The notes under the pieces are model-generated. The model did not search any database. It was not told the DNA's origin and saw nothing but the letters and a program-made list of their open reading frames with translations. 52,312 bases of DNA from an uncultured Albidovulum sp. (GTDB taxonomy: Bacteria > Pseudomonadota > Alphaproteobacteria > Rhodobacterales > Rhodobacteraceae). A program made the position numbers and the translations under genes. The DNA lies in contig CAJYAD010000026.1 in the NCBI GenBank assembly GCA_913064775.1, positions 1-52,312 on the forward strand, in the 5' to 3' direction. This document shows, in pieces, positions 1-7,549 of the stretch; position 1 is the stretch's first letter, and each line of letters begins with the position of its first letter.

Positions 1-286
1 AGCGCCGCGGAAGCCGAGAGCCGCGAAGCCAAGGCGCCGCCGCCAGATCCGGCCGTGGCCTATGGCGAGGTGCTCCGACGATTGGAGGAGCTCCTGGGGC
101 ACCCGGACTTCGTCCATCAGGCCCATGGGCATCTGGCTGCTATGATCCACCGGATCACGCTCAGGCCAGATACCACAGCGCTAGACGGCATGGCTGCCGA
201 GATCCGATGGGATCTCGGCACTTTGCTTTCCGCCGGAGGCTACGCGCCTACATGGGCCGAGCGCTTCTGCTGCAAGCCGCAACTGA
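1..286 (+). pseudogene. Serine recombinase C-terminal remnant (5' end outside window)
   Basis: Reading from base 1 gives a segment that resembles the C-terminal end of large serine recombinases, with LRRLEELL, HLAAMIHRITLRPD and EIRWDLGTLLSAGGYAPTW. That pattern (IxRIxLxP followed by a DLGTLL-type end) is what I recall from recombinase family proteins in Rhodobacterales. The frame does not stop after this tail; it runs on to 1344 antisense to trmD, which is not credible coding. A TGA in the next frame at 284-286 would end the protein at a natural place, so a one-base shift near 265-280 is likely. The N-terminal catalytic domain lies outside the window. The family call is moderate; the exact end and the frameshift are inferences. 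Confidence 0.5.
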
Positions 287-297
287 CGGTCGGGTCA

Positions 298-312
298 GGG
301 GGCAGCGCCCCC
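298..312 (-). terminator. GC hairpin downstream of trmD
   Basis: A 6-bp stem (GGGGGC/GCCCCC) with a 3-base loop sits 16 bases past the trmD stop on the minus strand. There is no T-run, so it may be an mRNA 3'-end stabiliser or weak terminator rather than a classical intrinsic terminator. The same GGGGGC-n-GCCCCC theme recurs in other gaps of this window. Confidence 0.4.
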
Positions 313-327
313 GCCGCCGCGCCCGCT

Positions 328-1155
328 CTACTCCGCCTCGTCCGCCGTCCCGCGCGCCTTCAGCTTGTAGCGCGCCCACAGATCGGGGCGGCGCGCGGCG
401 GTCAGGGCCTCGGCCTCGGCCTGGCGCCAGGCCGCGATCTTGCCGTGGTGCCCCGACATCAGAACCTCGGGGATCTTGCGGCCTTCCCACTCTGCGGGGC
501 GGGTGTATTGGGGATGCTCCAGCAGGCCGCTGGAATGGCTTTCCTCCTCGGTCGAGGCCTCGTTGCCAAGCACGCCCGGGCGCAGCCGCACGGTGGCGTC
601 GATCATCGCCTGGGCCGCGATCTCGCCGCCGGTCAGGACGAAATCGCCCAAGGACACCTCGTCCACCGCGAAATGGTCCAGAACCCGCTGGTCGACCCCT
701 TCAAAGCGGCCGCACAGCAGCGTCAGCCCCTGGCCCGAGGCCCAGCGGCGGGCGGTGGCCTGGGTGAAGGGGGCGCCGCGGGGCGAGAGATAGACCACCG
801 GCCAATCGGCGCGCGACACCGGCGTGCCGATCGCCGCCTGCTGCAGCGCCGCGCCCACCACATCGGCGCGCAACACCATGCCCGCGCCACCGCCCGCCGG
901 CGTGTCGTCGACATTACGGTGCCGACCCTCGCCGAAGGGGCGCAGATCGATCGTGTCCAGCGCCCAGTGGCCGGTCTCCAGCGCCTTGCCGGTCAGGCTG
1001 AGGCCCAGCGTGCCGGGGAAGGCCTCGGGGAACAGGGTGATGACCCGGGCGCGCCAGGCACCTTTCAGGCGCGGGCGGTCCTCGATCAACTCCCGGGGTC
1101 GCGGCGAGGCCGAGATCGACAGGCGTCCATGGGATTTGGTCGGAGGCAGGCTCAT
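328..1155 (-). CDS. trmD: tRNA (guanine-N1-)-methyltransferase TrmD
   Basis: Encodes the SAM-dependent enzyme that methylates N1 of G37 in tRNAs reading codons that begin with C or G in part, preventing frameshifting. The 275-residue protein has the SPOUT-class TrmD signatures: [11 protein letters not shown] near residue 38, [14 protein letters not shown] near 83, [13 protein letters not shown] near 145, GDFVLTGGE near 170 and the knot-region motif EHPQYTRP near 210. An N-terminal extension of about 35 residues ([17 protein letters not shown]) precedes the usual start of the family, as I recall from other Rhodobacterales. It is the last gene of the minus-strand rpsP-rimM-trmD operon, 109 bases after rimM. 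The ribosomal gene rplS, which often follows trmD, is not here; recombinase DNA follows instead. Confidence 0.96.
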   Translation of the reverse strand: MSLPPTKSHGRLSISASPRPRELIEDRPRLKGAWRARVITLFPEAFPGTLGLSLTGKALETGHWALDTIDLRPFGEGRHRNVDDTPAGGGAGMVLRADVVGAALQQAAIGTPVSRADWPVVYLSPRGAPFTQATARRWASGQGLTLLCGRFEGVDQRVLDHFAVDEVSLGDFVLTGGEIAAQAMIDATVRLRPGVLGNEASTEEESHSSGLLEHPQYTRPAEWEGRKIPEVLMSGHHGKIAAWRQAEAEALTAARRPDLWARYKLKARGTADEAE

Positions 1156-1264
1156 GGCGGGGTTCCACGGCGGAAGCGGTGTGGGGGGAACCGGATTTTT
1201 GGGGCCGGATTCTGGGGGTCCGTGCGCCGGCCGGTCTGTGCGGCGGCCGGTCAGGGCGGCGAGA

Positions 1265-1777
1265 TCAGTCGAGCAGCCCCTCGGGTGGGTCGGCGATCAG
1301 CCGCCCGGCGGCCAGATCGACCGTGGGGACGATGGCGTGGGTGAAGGGCAGCAGCACCGGCGTCTTGAGGCCGGGGCCGTGCACCTCCAGCAGATCGCCC
1401 GCGCCGTGGTTGAGCACCGCGCGCACATGGCCGATCTCGACCCCGCCGGTGTCGATCACCGCCAGATCGATCAGATCGGCATGGTAGAATTCATCGTCGG
1501 GCAGGCTGGGCAGGCGGTCGCGGTCGGCAAACAGGCTGGTGCCGCGCAGGGCATCGGCCGCCTCCTTGCTGGTCACGCCCGTCAGCCGCGCCGCGAAGCC
1601 GCTCTTGACCATGCCGGTCAGGGTAATGTCGAAGCTGCGCCCCCCATCCTCGGTGAAGAGGGGGGCGTAGTCGGCGATTGCCTCGGGTTCGGCGCAGAAG
1701 CTTTTCAGCCGCACCTCGCCCCGGACCCCGAAGGATCCGGCGATGGCGCCGACGCAGACGCGGTCCGGTGCGGTCAT
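1265..1777 (-). CDS. rimM: 16S rRNA processing / ribosome maturation factor RimM
   Basis: The 170-residue product is a 30S assembly factor that binds S19 and helps 16S rRNA 3'-domain maturation. The N-terminal RimM beta-barrel shows the family start [21 protein letters not shown] (residues about 6-26, partly quoted here as [18 protein letters not shown]), and the C-terminal PRC-barrel contains [26 protein letters not shown] and [14 protein letters not shown]. Length is typical. It lies 37 bases after rpsP and before trmD on the minus strand, the standard order rpsP-rimM-trmD, and is presumably cotranscribed. No defects are visible. Confidence 0.96.
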   Translation of the reverse strand: MTAPDRVCVGAIAGSFGVRGEVRLKSFCAEPEAIADYAPLFTEDGGRSFDITLTGMVKSGFAARLTGVTSKEAADALRGTSLFADRDRLPSLPDDEFYHADLIDLAVIDTGGVEIGHVRAVLNHGAGDLLEVHGPGLKTPVLLPFTHAIVPTVDLAAGRLIADPPEGLLD

Positions 1778-1814
1778 GGAAAGCTCCGTTCAGGGGGCAG
1801 AAGCCCCGCCAGGA

Positions 1815-2180
1815 TTATTCGCTCGCCGCTTCTTCGGCGGGGGCGGCGGCTTTCTCGGCCTTGGCGGCGGCGCGCTCGGTGGCCTTCTTGCCGGGGACGG
1901 CCTTCTTGAGGTTCTTGCGCTCGGTCTTCGGGCGAACACCGGCAACCTCGAGGAAGCGGGCGACGCGGTCGGTCGGCTGGGCGCCCTGGTCAATCCAGTA
2001 TTGCACGCGCTCCATGTTCATCTTGACGCGGTCTTCGCTGTCCTTCGGCATCAGCGGGTTGTAGGTGCCCAGCTTCTCGAGGAAGCGGCCATCGCGCGGC
2101 ATGCGCGCATCGGTCGCGACGATCGCGTAGAACGGGCGCTTCTTGGAGCCCCCACGGGCAAGACGGATCTTCATAGCCAT
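1815..2180 (-). CDS. rpsP: 30S ribosomal protein S16
   Basis: Structural protein of the small subunit. The first 85 residues carry the S16 core: [38 protein letters not shown] and the segment [19 protein letters not shown]. The protein has 121 residues, longer than the roughly 80-residue enterobacterial form, because of a Lys/Ala/Glu-rich C-terminal tail ([19 protein letters not shown] and on), a tail common in alphaproteobacteria. The ATG at 2180-2178 is preceded on the minus strand by AGGAGA. It starts the rpsP-rimM-trmD part of the operon, 43 bases after the chorismate mutase gene. Confidence 0.97.
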   Translation of the reverse strand: MAMKIRLARGGSKKRPFYAIVATDARMPRDGRFLEKLGTYNPLMPKDSEDRVKMNMERVQYWIDQGAQPTDRVARFLEVAGVRPKTERKNLKKAVPGKKATERAAAKAEKAAAPAEEAASE

Positions 2181-2223
2181 TGTCTGTTCTCCTATTGATG
2201 GCTTGTTGCCGGGCGGATGCCCG

Positions 2224-2520
2224 TCATTTCTGCAGTTTCTCGTGATGCCTGATGACTTCGGAGATGATGAAGCTCAGGAATTTCTTGGCGAAGGCGGGGT
2301 CAAGGTCGGCCTCTTCGGCCAGCCGTTCCAGCCGCTCGATCTGCCGCTCTTCGCGTGCGGGATCCGAGGGCGGCAACTCATGTTCGGCCTTCAGCCGGCC
2401 GACGCCCTGAGTGTGCTTGAAGCGCTCGGCCAGGGTGAAGACGAGGATCGCGTCCAGCCGGTCGATCGACTCGCGGTGCTCTTTCAGCAGCGCCTGGGCG
2501 CGGGTGGCGTCGTCCTTCAT
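2224..2520 (-). CDS. Chorismate mutase, AroQ class
   Basis: A 98-residue all-helical AroQ-type chorismate mutase domain with no fused partner; it would convert chorismate to prephenate for Phe and Tyr synthesis in the cytoplasm. Residues matching the AroQ active site are R16 (in RESIDRLD), R33, K44, D53, R56 and E57, with a last helix [17 protein letters not shown] supplying the C-terminal Gln. The ATG at 2520-2518 was chosen because AAGGAG lies just upstream and upstream sequence in this frame has no family similarity. Its start overlaps by ATGA the stop of a possible 36-codon gene. Location inside the ffh-rpsP operon is unrelated to its pathway but is seen in related genomes, as I recall. 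Confidence 0.88.
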   Translation of the reverse strand: MKDDATRAQALLKEHRESIDRLDAILVFTLAERFKHTQGVGRLKAEHELPPSDPAREERQIERLERLAEEADLDPAFAKKFLSFIISEVIRHHEKLQK

Positions 2521-2627
2521 GCAAGGCTCCTTGGGTCGTGGTGGATGACGACATCGCGCGGCTGCGGGCGAGGTGCCATCGCGTGGATGGTCTTGGGCCT
2601 GTTCAGGGGGGCGAAGGCCGTGGTCAT
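2517..2627 (-). CDS. Possible 36-residue protein, translationally coupled on both sides
   Basis: Between the GNAT gene and chorismate mutase there is an open frame starting at ATG 2627-2625 and stopping at TGA 2519-2517. Its ATG overlaps the GNAT stop (ATGA) and its TGA overlaps the chorismate mutase ATG (ATGA). The product begins MTTAFAPLNRPKTIHAM and ends [11 protein letters not shown], basic and His-rich, with no signal peptide or membrane segment. I do not recognise it. The double ATGA arrangement fills the gap exactly, which is what a real coupled gene would look like, but chance is possible in GC-rich DNA and the chorismate mutase RBS lies inside it. Confidence 0.4.
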   Translation of the reverse strand: MTTAFAPLNRPKTIHAMAPRPQPRDVVIHHDPRSLA

Positions 2628-3160
2628 GACACCGCCTCCGGTCCCGGGTGGCGGTAGACCAGCATTTCGCCAAGCCGGCGGTTTTCGTAGGTGCGCTCAA
2701 AATGCGCGCCCATGCGTTCGGCCAGCGCGATCGAGCGGGTGTTGCCCGGCAGGATGTTCGAGGTCAGCGTGCCCATGCCCATCACCTCATAGGCGTGGCG
2801 CCGGGCGGTCTGGGCGGCTTCATAGGCGATGCCGCGGCCTTCGGCGCCGGCAAAGGCGACCCAGCCGATTTCAGGTTCGGGCGCGCCCTCGGGGTTCCAG
2901 ATGCCGCAAAGCCCCAGGGCCGCGTCGGACTCCTTGTCGGCGATCATCCAGAAGCCGTAGCCACGCAGCGCCCAATGGCCCAGCACCGAGGCCATCCAGC
3001 GCCAGGCCTCGTCCCGGTTCAGCGCGCCGCCAAAGCCCCAGGCGCGCGTCTCATCGGCGAAGAAGGCGGCCAGCGTGTCGAAATCGCGGCTCGCGGGGGC
3101 GCGCAGGATCAGCCGTTCGGTTTCCAGCACCGGGATCGAAAGGACGGGATCGTGCATCAT
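2624..3160 (-). CDS. GNAT N-acetyltransferase, RimJ/RimL type
   Basis: 178-residue acetyl-CoA-dependent acyltransferase of the Acetyltransf_3 class. The N-terminus has the classic strand PVLETERLILRAP (about 9-21). The segment ALGLCGIWNPEGAPEPEIGWVAF (quoted in part: GLCGIWN, EPEIGW) and the acetyl-CoA-binding region GRGIAYEAAQTARRHAYE (about 110-127) followed by LTSNILPGNTRSIALAERMGA complete the fold. Substrate cannot be told from sequence; relatives modify small molecules or protein N-termini. It overlaps the next upstream GNAT gene by four bases and looks like its tandem paralogue. Confidence 0.85.
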   Translation of the reverse strand: MMHDPVLSIPVLETERLILRAPASRDFDTLAAFFADETRAWGFGGALNRDEAWRWMASVLGHWALRGYGFWMIADKESDAALGLCGIWNPEGAPEPEIGWVAFAGAEGRGIAYEAAQTARRHAYEVMGMGTLTSNILPGNTRSIALAERMGAHFERTYENRRLGEMLVYRHPGPEAVS

Positions 3161-3804
3161 GTCGCCTCCGGATCGGGGTGGCGGTAGATCCAGACCGGCG
3201 CGCCCGAGGGCAGGGCCCAGTCGCGCTCATGCGTGGCGCCAAGCCGTCTGGCCAGCGCGATCGAGCGCAGGTTGTCCGGCGCGATCACCGAGATCAGCGG
3301 CCCGAGGCCCAGCATGTCATAGGCATAGCTGCGGGCAGCCAGCGCGGCCTCTTGCGCCAGGCCGCGGCCCTCGAACCCGTCGTAGAGGGTCCAGCCCAGC
3401 TCTGGCTCTGGCCAGCCGCCGGGATACCAAAGGCCAACCCGCCCGACCAGCGCGCCGCTGCTGCGTTCGACAAGGCTCCACATGCCATAGCCGCGCAAGG
3501 TCCAATGGCCGATGGCGGTGGCGAAGGCGCGCCAGGCTTGCGGAGGGTCCAGCGGACCGCCGTTCATGGTGCTGCGCTCCGAGGCGTAGAATTTCGCGAA
3601 TGCGTCGAAATCCCCGCCCTCGGGGCCGCGCAGGATCAGCCGGTCGGTTTCGATCACCGGGGCCGAGATGCCGGGGGAGACAGAGGTTTCGTAGGTTGCC
3701 ATGCCGGCGAAGGGGCCGCCAGGGCCCTCGGGGTTGGGGGCCTCGGTGAACCGTGCCACGCGGGATCTGGCCCGATGCGGCGGTATGCGGGTGCCGCGGG
3801 TCAT
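3157..3804 (-). CDS. GNAT N-acetyltransferase, RimJ/RimL type (paralogue, start uncertain)
   Basis: Second GNAT protein with PVIETDRLILRGPEG, VGRVGLWYPGGWPEPELGWTL (in part), and the acetyl-CoA loop FEGRGLAQEAALAARSYAYD followed by LISVIAPDNLRSIALARRLGA. Its similarity to the downstream neighbour in motif order and wording suggests an old tandem duplication. Two starts are possible. The ATG at 3804 overlaps the ffh stop (ATGA) and gives 215 residues; the ATG at 3702 (MATYETSVSPG) gives 181 residues and begins where GNAT similarity begins, but lacks a good ribosome binding site. The 34 residues between them are basic and low in similarity. Substrate unknown. Confidence 0.82.
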   Translation of the reverse strand: MTRGTRIPPHRARSRVARFTEAPNPEGPGGPFAGMATYETSVSPGISAPVIETDRLILRGPEGGDFDAFAKFYASERSTMNGGPLDPPQAWRAFATAIGHWTLRGYGMWSLVERSSGALVGRVGLWYPGGWPEPELGWTLYDGFEGRGLAQEAALAARSYAYDMLGLGPLISVIAPDNLRSIALARRLGATHERDWALPSGAPVWIYRHPDPEAT

Positions 3805-5321
3805 TTCTTCTTGCCGAACCCGCCCAAGCCGCCCAGGCCCGAAAGCCCGCCGGGCAGGCCGCGCCCGCCCAGCCCCGGCATCCCGCCGGCCTGACCCTGC
3901 AGCGCCTTGGCCGCGGCCTTCAGCTCCTCCGGGTCCATCTTCGAGGGGTCCATGCCGGCCATGTCGGGCATGCCGCCGCCCTTGCCCATCATGCCCTTCA
4001 TCGCCTGTTTCAGCATGCCCTTCTTGCCCATCATCTTCATCGCATCCGCCATCTTGCGGTGCATCTTCAGAAGCTGGTTCAGATCCGCCACCTCAAGCCC
4101 CGCGCCGGCGGCGATGCGGCGCTTGCGGCTGGCTTGCAGCAGTTCCGGGTGGGCGCGCTCTTGCTTGGTCATCGAGCCGATCAGTGCGATCTGGCGGCGC
4201 AGCATCTTGTCGTCCAGCCCGGCGTCGGCGGCGGCCTTGGAATGTTTGCCCATGCCGGGCATCATCCCCATGATCGACTGCATGCCGCCCATCTTCAGCA
4301 TCTGGTCCAGCTGGCCGCGCAGGTCGTTCATGTTGAACAGACCCTTCTTGAAGCGCTTCATCGCGCGCTCCATCTGCTCGGTCTCAAGCGTTTCCTGCGC
4401 CTTCTCTACCAGCGCGACGATATCGCCCATGCCTAGGATGCGGCCGGCGACGCGCTCGGGCTCGAAAGTTTCGAGCGCGTCCATCTTCTCGCCCATGCCG
4501 ACAAAGCGGATCGGCTTGCCGGTGACGGCGCGCATCGACAGCGCCGCGCCGCCACGGCCGTCGCCGTCCATCCGGGTTAGCACGACGCCGGTGATGCCGA
4601 CCTTGCCGTCGAATTCGGTCGCGACGTTCACCGCGTCCTGGCCGGTCAGGCCGTCGACGACCAGCAGGGTCTCGCGCGGGTTGGCCACATCGCGAACCGC
4701 CTGGACCTCGTCCATCAGCACTTCGTCGATATGCAGCCGGCCTGCGGTGTCCAGCATGTAGACGTCATAGCCGCCGAGGGTCGCCTGCTGCTTGGCGCGA
4801 CGCGCGATCTGCACGGCGTTCTCGCCCTTCACGATCGGCAGGGTATCCACGCCGATCTGCTGGCCGAGGATCGCCAGCTGCTCCATCGCCGCCGGTCGGT
4901 TGGTGTCGAGCGAGGCCATCAGCACCCGCTTGCCCAGCCGGTCCTTCAGGCGCTTCGCCAGCTTGGCGGTGGTGGTGGTCTTGCCCGAGCCTTGCAGGCC
5001 GACCATCAGGATCGGCGCGGGCGCGTTGTCGATCTTCAGGCTGCCGGGGTCGGTGTCGCCCGCCAGCACGCTGATCAGGGCATCATGGACGATCTTCACG
5101 ACCTGCTGGCCGGGGGTGATCGATTTGGTCACCGACTGGCCGGTCGCCTGTTTCTCGACCTTCTTGACGAAATCCCGGGCCACGGGCAGCGAAACGTCGG
5201 CTTCCAAGAGCGCCACGCGGACCTCGCGCAGCGCGGTGCGGACGTCGTCCTCGGACAGCGCGCCCTGCTTGGTCAGACGGTCGAAGACGCCGCCAAGGCG
5301 TTCTGAAAGGTTCTCGAACAT
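3801..5321 (-). CDS. ffh: Signal recognition particle protein Ffh (SRP54)
   Basis: GTPase that with 4.5S RNA targets nascent inner-membrane proteins to FtsY and SecYEG. The 506-residue protein has the N-domain (MFENLSERLGGVFDRL), the G-domain with P-loop GLQGSGKTTTTAKLA (about 105-119), DTAGR, TRMDGDGRGGAALS and GMGEKMDALE, and the methionine-rich M-domain (MMGMMPGMG, GKKGMLKQAMKGMMGKGGGM), ending in a Gly/Leu-rich tail LPGGLSGLGGLGGFGKKK. The ATG at 5321-5319 is chosen over upstream frame because AAGGAGA lies 7-8 bases before it and MFENL is the family start. It heads the minus-strand operon that continues to trmD. Confidence 0.97.
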   Translation of the reverse strand: MFENLSERLGGVFDRLTKQGALSEDDVRTALREVRVALLEADVSLPVARDFVKKVEKQATGQSVTKSITPGQQVVKIVHDALISVLAGDTDPGSLKIDNAPAPILMVGLQGSGKTTTTAKLAKRLKDRLGKRVLMASLDTNRPAAMEQLAILGQQIGVDTLPIVKGENAVQIARRAKQQATLGGYDVYMLDTAGRLHIDEVLMDEVQAVRDVANPRETLLVVDGLTGQDAVNVATEFDGKVGITGVVLTRMDGDGRGGAALSMRAVTGKPIRFVGMGEKMDALETFEPERVAGRILGMGDIVALVEKAQETLETEQMERAMKRFKKGLFNMNDLRGQLDQMLKMGGMQSIMGMMPGMGKHSKAAADAGLDDKMLRRQIALIGSMTKQERAHPELLQASRKRRIAAGAGLEVADLNQLLKMHRKMADAMKMMGKKGMLKQAMKGMMGKGGGMPDMAGMDPSKMDPEELKAAAKALQGQAGGMPGLGGRGLPGGLSGLGGLGGFGKKK

Positions 5322-5670
5322 GCCCGGTCTCCTTCGACCTGTTGATCCCATGCGCCCCATGTAGGTGCGGCGCGGCCCAAACGCCAATCGCACCCGTGGG
5401 CGCAACGCGCTGACGGATGGCGATCCTCCAATAGCAGAGGACCGGAAGCTTGGCGACTTCCGGAATACAGCGCGCATCTACGCGTCTGCAGGGCCCGAGT
5501 CAAGCAAGGCCGGCGCGGGGTCGGGGTGCGGGCCTCGGCGCCGGGGGCACACCCCGCCGCCAAGATCGCAACCGCAACGCCCCTTCGTCCCGCCACGCGG
5601 CGGGGCAAGAGACGCCCCGCAGGGGCTTGCCTTTGGCTGCGGCATTGGCATGATCGAACCAGACCTGTTC
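5322..5670. other. Divergent intergenic region between ffh and the LysR gene
   Basis: About 350 bases without a convincing gene. It holds the candidate ffh promoter, a perfect 7-bp inverted repeat CCGGAAG-n8-CTTCCGG (5442-5463), and a GC-rich stretch at 5515-5625 with several short self-complementary runs such as the GACGCCCCGCAGGGGC area. No RNA gene was recognised. Confidence 0.5.
5475..5503 (-). promoter_or_regulatory. Candidate promoter for the ffh operon
   Basis: On the minus strand TTGACT (5503-5498) and TAGATG (5480-5475) are separated by 17 bases, a plausible sigma-70 layout about 150 bases upstream of ffh. The expected start of transcription would fall near an inverted repeat CCGGAAG/CTTCCGG at 5442-5463. 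The -10 match is weak, so this is a suggestion only. Confidence 0.33.
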
Positions 5671-6573
5671 ATGGATGCACATATGCCTTTCGAAAACTGG
5701 GACGAAATCCGAACCGCCTTTCAGGTGGCGCGTGTCGGCACCGTCTCGGGCGCGGCCGAGGTGCTGGGCGTCCACCATGCCACGGTGATCCGCCATGTCG
5801 ACGCGCTTGAGGCGAAGCTGGGCACCAAGCTGTTCCAGCGCCACCCGCGCGGCTACACCCCGACCGAGGCGGGCCTGCAATTGCTGTCGGTGGGTCAGGC
5901 GACCGAGGATCAGTTCGCCCAGCTCGCCGCCCGCATCACCGGCGCGGGCGAGGAGGTGACCGGCGAGTTGATCGTGACCTCGTTGCCCGGCCTTTCCGGG
6001 CTTGTCCTGCCGGCGATGGCCCAACTGCTTGAAAAATACCCCGGCCTGCGGCTGCGCTATCTGACCGACAACCGCGTCTTCCGGCTGGAATATGGCGAGG
6101 CCCATGTCGCGTTGCGCGCCGGCCCCCGCCCGACCGAACCCGACAATGTGGTCCAGTCGCTGGGCTATCACGGCTACGCTCTTTACGGCAGCGAGGCCTA
6201 TATCGCCCAACACGGCCGCCCCGCGACCGAGGAAGACCTGATCCATCACCGGTTCGTCGCCTCCGAGAACCGCGATGCGCGCGCGCCCTTCCTGCGCTGG
6301 CTGGCCGAAAAGGTGCCCGAGGAATGCTATGTGATGCGCACCAATGGCTATGAGGCCTGGCAAAGCGCCGTGGCCCGGGGCCTGGGCCTGGGCTTTCTGC
6401 CGGTGCAATCGAGCCAATTCGATCCGCGGCTGATCGAGATCTTCCCGACGCGCAAGGAATGGCAGTCGGAGCTGTGGCTGGTGACCCATGTCGACCTGCA
6501 CCGCACCAGCAAGGTGCAGGCGTTCCTTACTGCGCTGAAAGAGGCCGCCAAGGCCTGCCCCGATTCTGCATGA
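5671..6573 (+). CDS. LysR family transcriptional regulator
   Basis: About 300-residue LysR-type regulator. The N-terminal winged helix-turn-helix is clear: MPFENWDEIRTAFQVARVG, TVSGAAEVLGVHHATVIRHV and LEAKLGTKLFQRHPRGYTPT. The rest is a co-inducer domain, with GELIVTSLPGLSGLVLPAMA and a late SAVARGLGLGFLPVQSS segment. Starts at 5650, 5671 (MDAHMPF) and 5683 (MPFENW) are all possible; none has a strong ribosome binding site, so the first residues are uncertain. Its stop overlaps the ATG of the following exporter gene by ATGA, so the two are translationally coupled and the regulator probably controls, or shares a signal with, that exporter. Ligand unknown. Confidence 0.88.
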   Translation: MDAHMPFENWDEIRTAFQVARVGTVSGAAEVLGVHHATVIRHVDALEAKLGTKLFQRHPRGYTPTEAGLQLLSVGQATEDQFAQLAARITGAGEEVTGELIVTSLPGLSGLVLPAMAQLLEKYPGLRLRYLTDNRVFRLEYGEAHVALRAGPRPTEPDNVVQSLGYHGYALYGSEAYIAQHGRPATEEDLIHHRFVASENRDARAPFLRWLAEKVPEECYVMRTNGYEAWQSAVARGLGLGFLPVQSSQFDPRLIEIFPTRKEWQSELWLVTHVDLHRTSKVQAFLTALKEAAKACPDSA

Positions 6574-7472
6574 CTGCCCTCAGCGGGCCGGCGCGCGGCC
6601 ATCTGGCGATGTTGGCGTTCTCGATCCTGGTGGCGGGGTCGTTCAGCCTTGGCTCAATGGCCGCGAACGAGATCTCTCCCGCCGCGCTCAGTGCGGTGCG
6701 GTTCGGGCTGGCGGGGGTGCTGATCGGCGCGGTGATGGCCATGACCACCGGCCTGCCGCGCGCCGCGCTGCAGGCGCCCTGGCGCTATCTGGCGCTGGGG
6801 GGGCTGTTTTCGGCCTATTTCGTGCTGATGTTCGAGGGGCTGAAGACCGCGCCGCCGGTTTCGGCCGCCGCCGTCTTCACCCTGACGCCGGTGATGTCGG
6901 CGGGGTTCGGCTGGCTTTTGTTGCGCCAGGTGACGACGCCGCGCATCGCGCTGGCGCTGACGATCGGCGCGGCGGGGGCCCTGTGGGTGATCTTTCGCGC
7001 CGATCTGGGGGCGCTGCTGGCCTTCCATGTCGGCCGCGGCGAGGTGATCTATTTCTGGGGCTGCGTCGCACATGCCTGCTACACGCCCATGGTGCGTAAG
7101 CTGAACCGAGGAGAGCCGCCGATCATCTTCACCTTCGGCATGATGGTGGCGGGTTTCGCGATCCTGACGCTCTGGGGCTGGGGCGACATCCGGGCGACGG
7201 ATTGGACGGCGCTGCCGCCGATCGTCTGGATCACGCTTCTCTACATCGCGATCGCGGCCAGCGCGGTGACCTTCGTGCTGTTGCAGGTCGCGACGCTGAA
7301 CCTGCCGTCGTCGAAGGTGATGGCCTATACCTACCTCACCCCCAGCTGGGTGATCCTGTGGCAGATCGCGCTGGGCAAGGGCGGGCCGCCGCCGAAGGTG
7401 GCGCTGGGCGTGGTGCTCACGGCCGTGGCGCTGCTGATCTTGCTGAAGCAAGAGCCGCACGAGAAGGCCTGA
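6570..7472 (+). CDS. DMT superfamily (EamA) inner-membrane transporter
   Basis: 300-residue hydrophobic protein with about ten transmembrane helices arranged as two EamA repeats, the usual layout of drug/metabolite exporters. Visible segments include LAMLAFSILVAGSFSLGSMA, AALSAVRFGLAGVLIGAVMA, PPVSAAAVFTLTPVMSAGF, ALALTIGAAGALWVIF in repeat one and IVWITLLYIAIAASAVTFVL, LPSSKVMAYTYLTPSWVIL and GVVLTAVALLILL in repeat two. The ATG at 6570 overlaps the LysR stop. Substrates of such proteins are typically amino acids or other small metabolites, but none can be assigned here. Confidence 0.87.
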   Translation: MTALSGPARGHLAMLAFSILVAGSFSLGSMAANEISPAALSAVRFGLAGVLIGAVMAMTTGLPRAALQAPWRYLALGGLFSAYFVLMFEGLKTAPPVSAAAVFTLTPVMSAGFGWLLLRQVTTPRIALALTIGAAGALWVIFRADLGALLAFHVGRGEVIYFWGCVAHACYTPMVRKLNRGEPPIIFTFGMMVAGFAILTLWGWGDIRATDWTALPPIVWITLLYIAIAASAVTFVLLQVATLNLPSSKVMAYTYLTPSWVILWQIALGKGGPPPKVALGVVLTAVALLILLKQEPHEKA

Positions 7473-7483
7473 CGCCGCGCATC

Positions 7484-7506
7484 GCGCCTCATGCCGCTTG
7501 AGGCGC
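7484..7506 (+). terminator. Hairpin after the DMT transporter gene
   Basis: A perfect 8-bp stem GCGCCTCA/TGAGGCGC with a 7-base loop begins 12 bases after the transporter stop and ends before the hisD ribosome binding site. There is no following T-run, so termination strength is uncertain. Confidence 0.45.
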
Positions 7507-7549
7507 CGGGGCGCGCGGGCTATGGGAACGAAAGCCAGGAGGTTCGCCG

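Noticed and set aside
55-1344. Long open frame of more than 400 codons on the plus strand at the start of the window
   Set aside because: Only its first part resembles a recombinase; from about 290 on it is antisense to trmD and rimM, whose protein signatures are beyond doubt. In GC-rich DNA such shadow frames are common.
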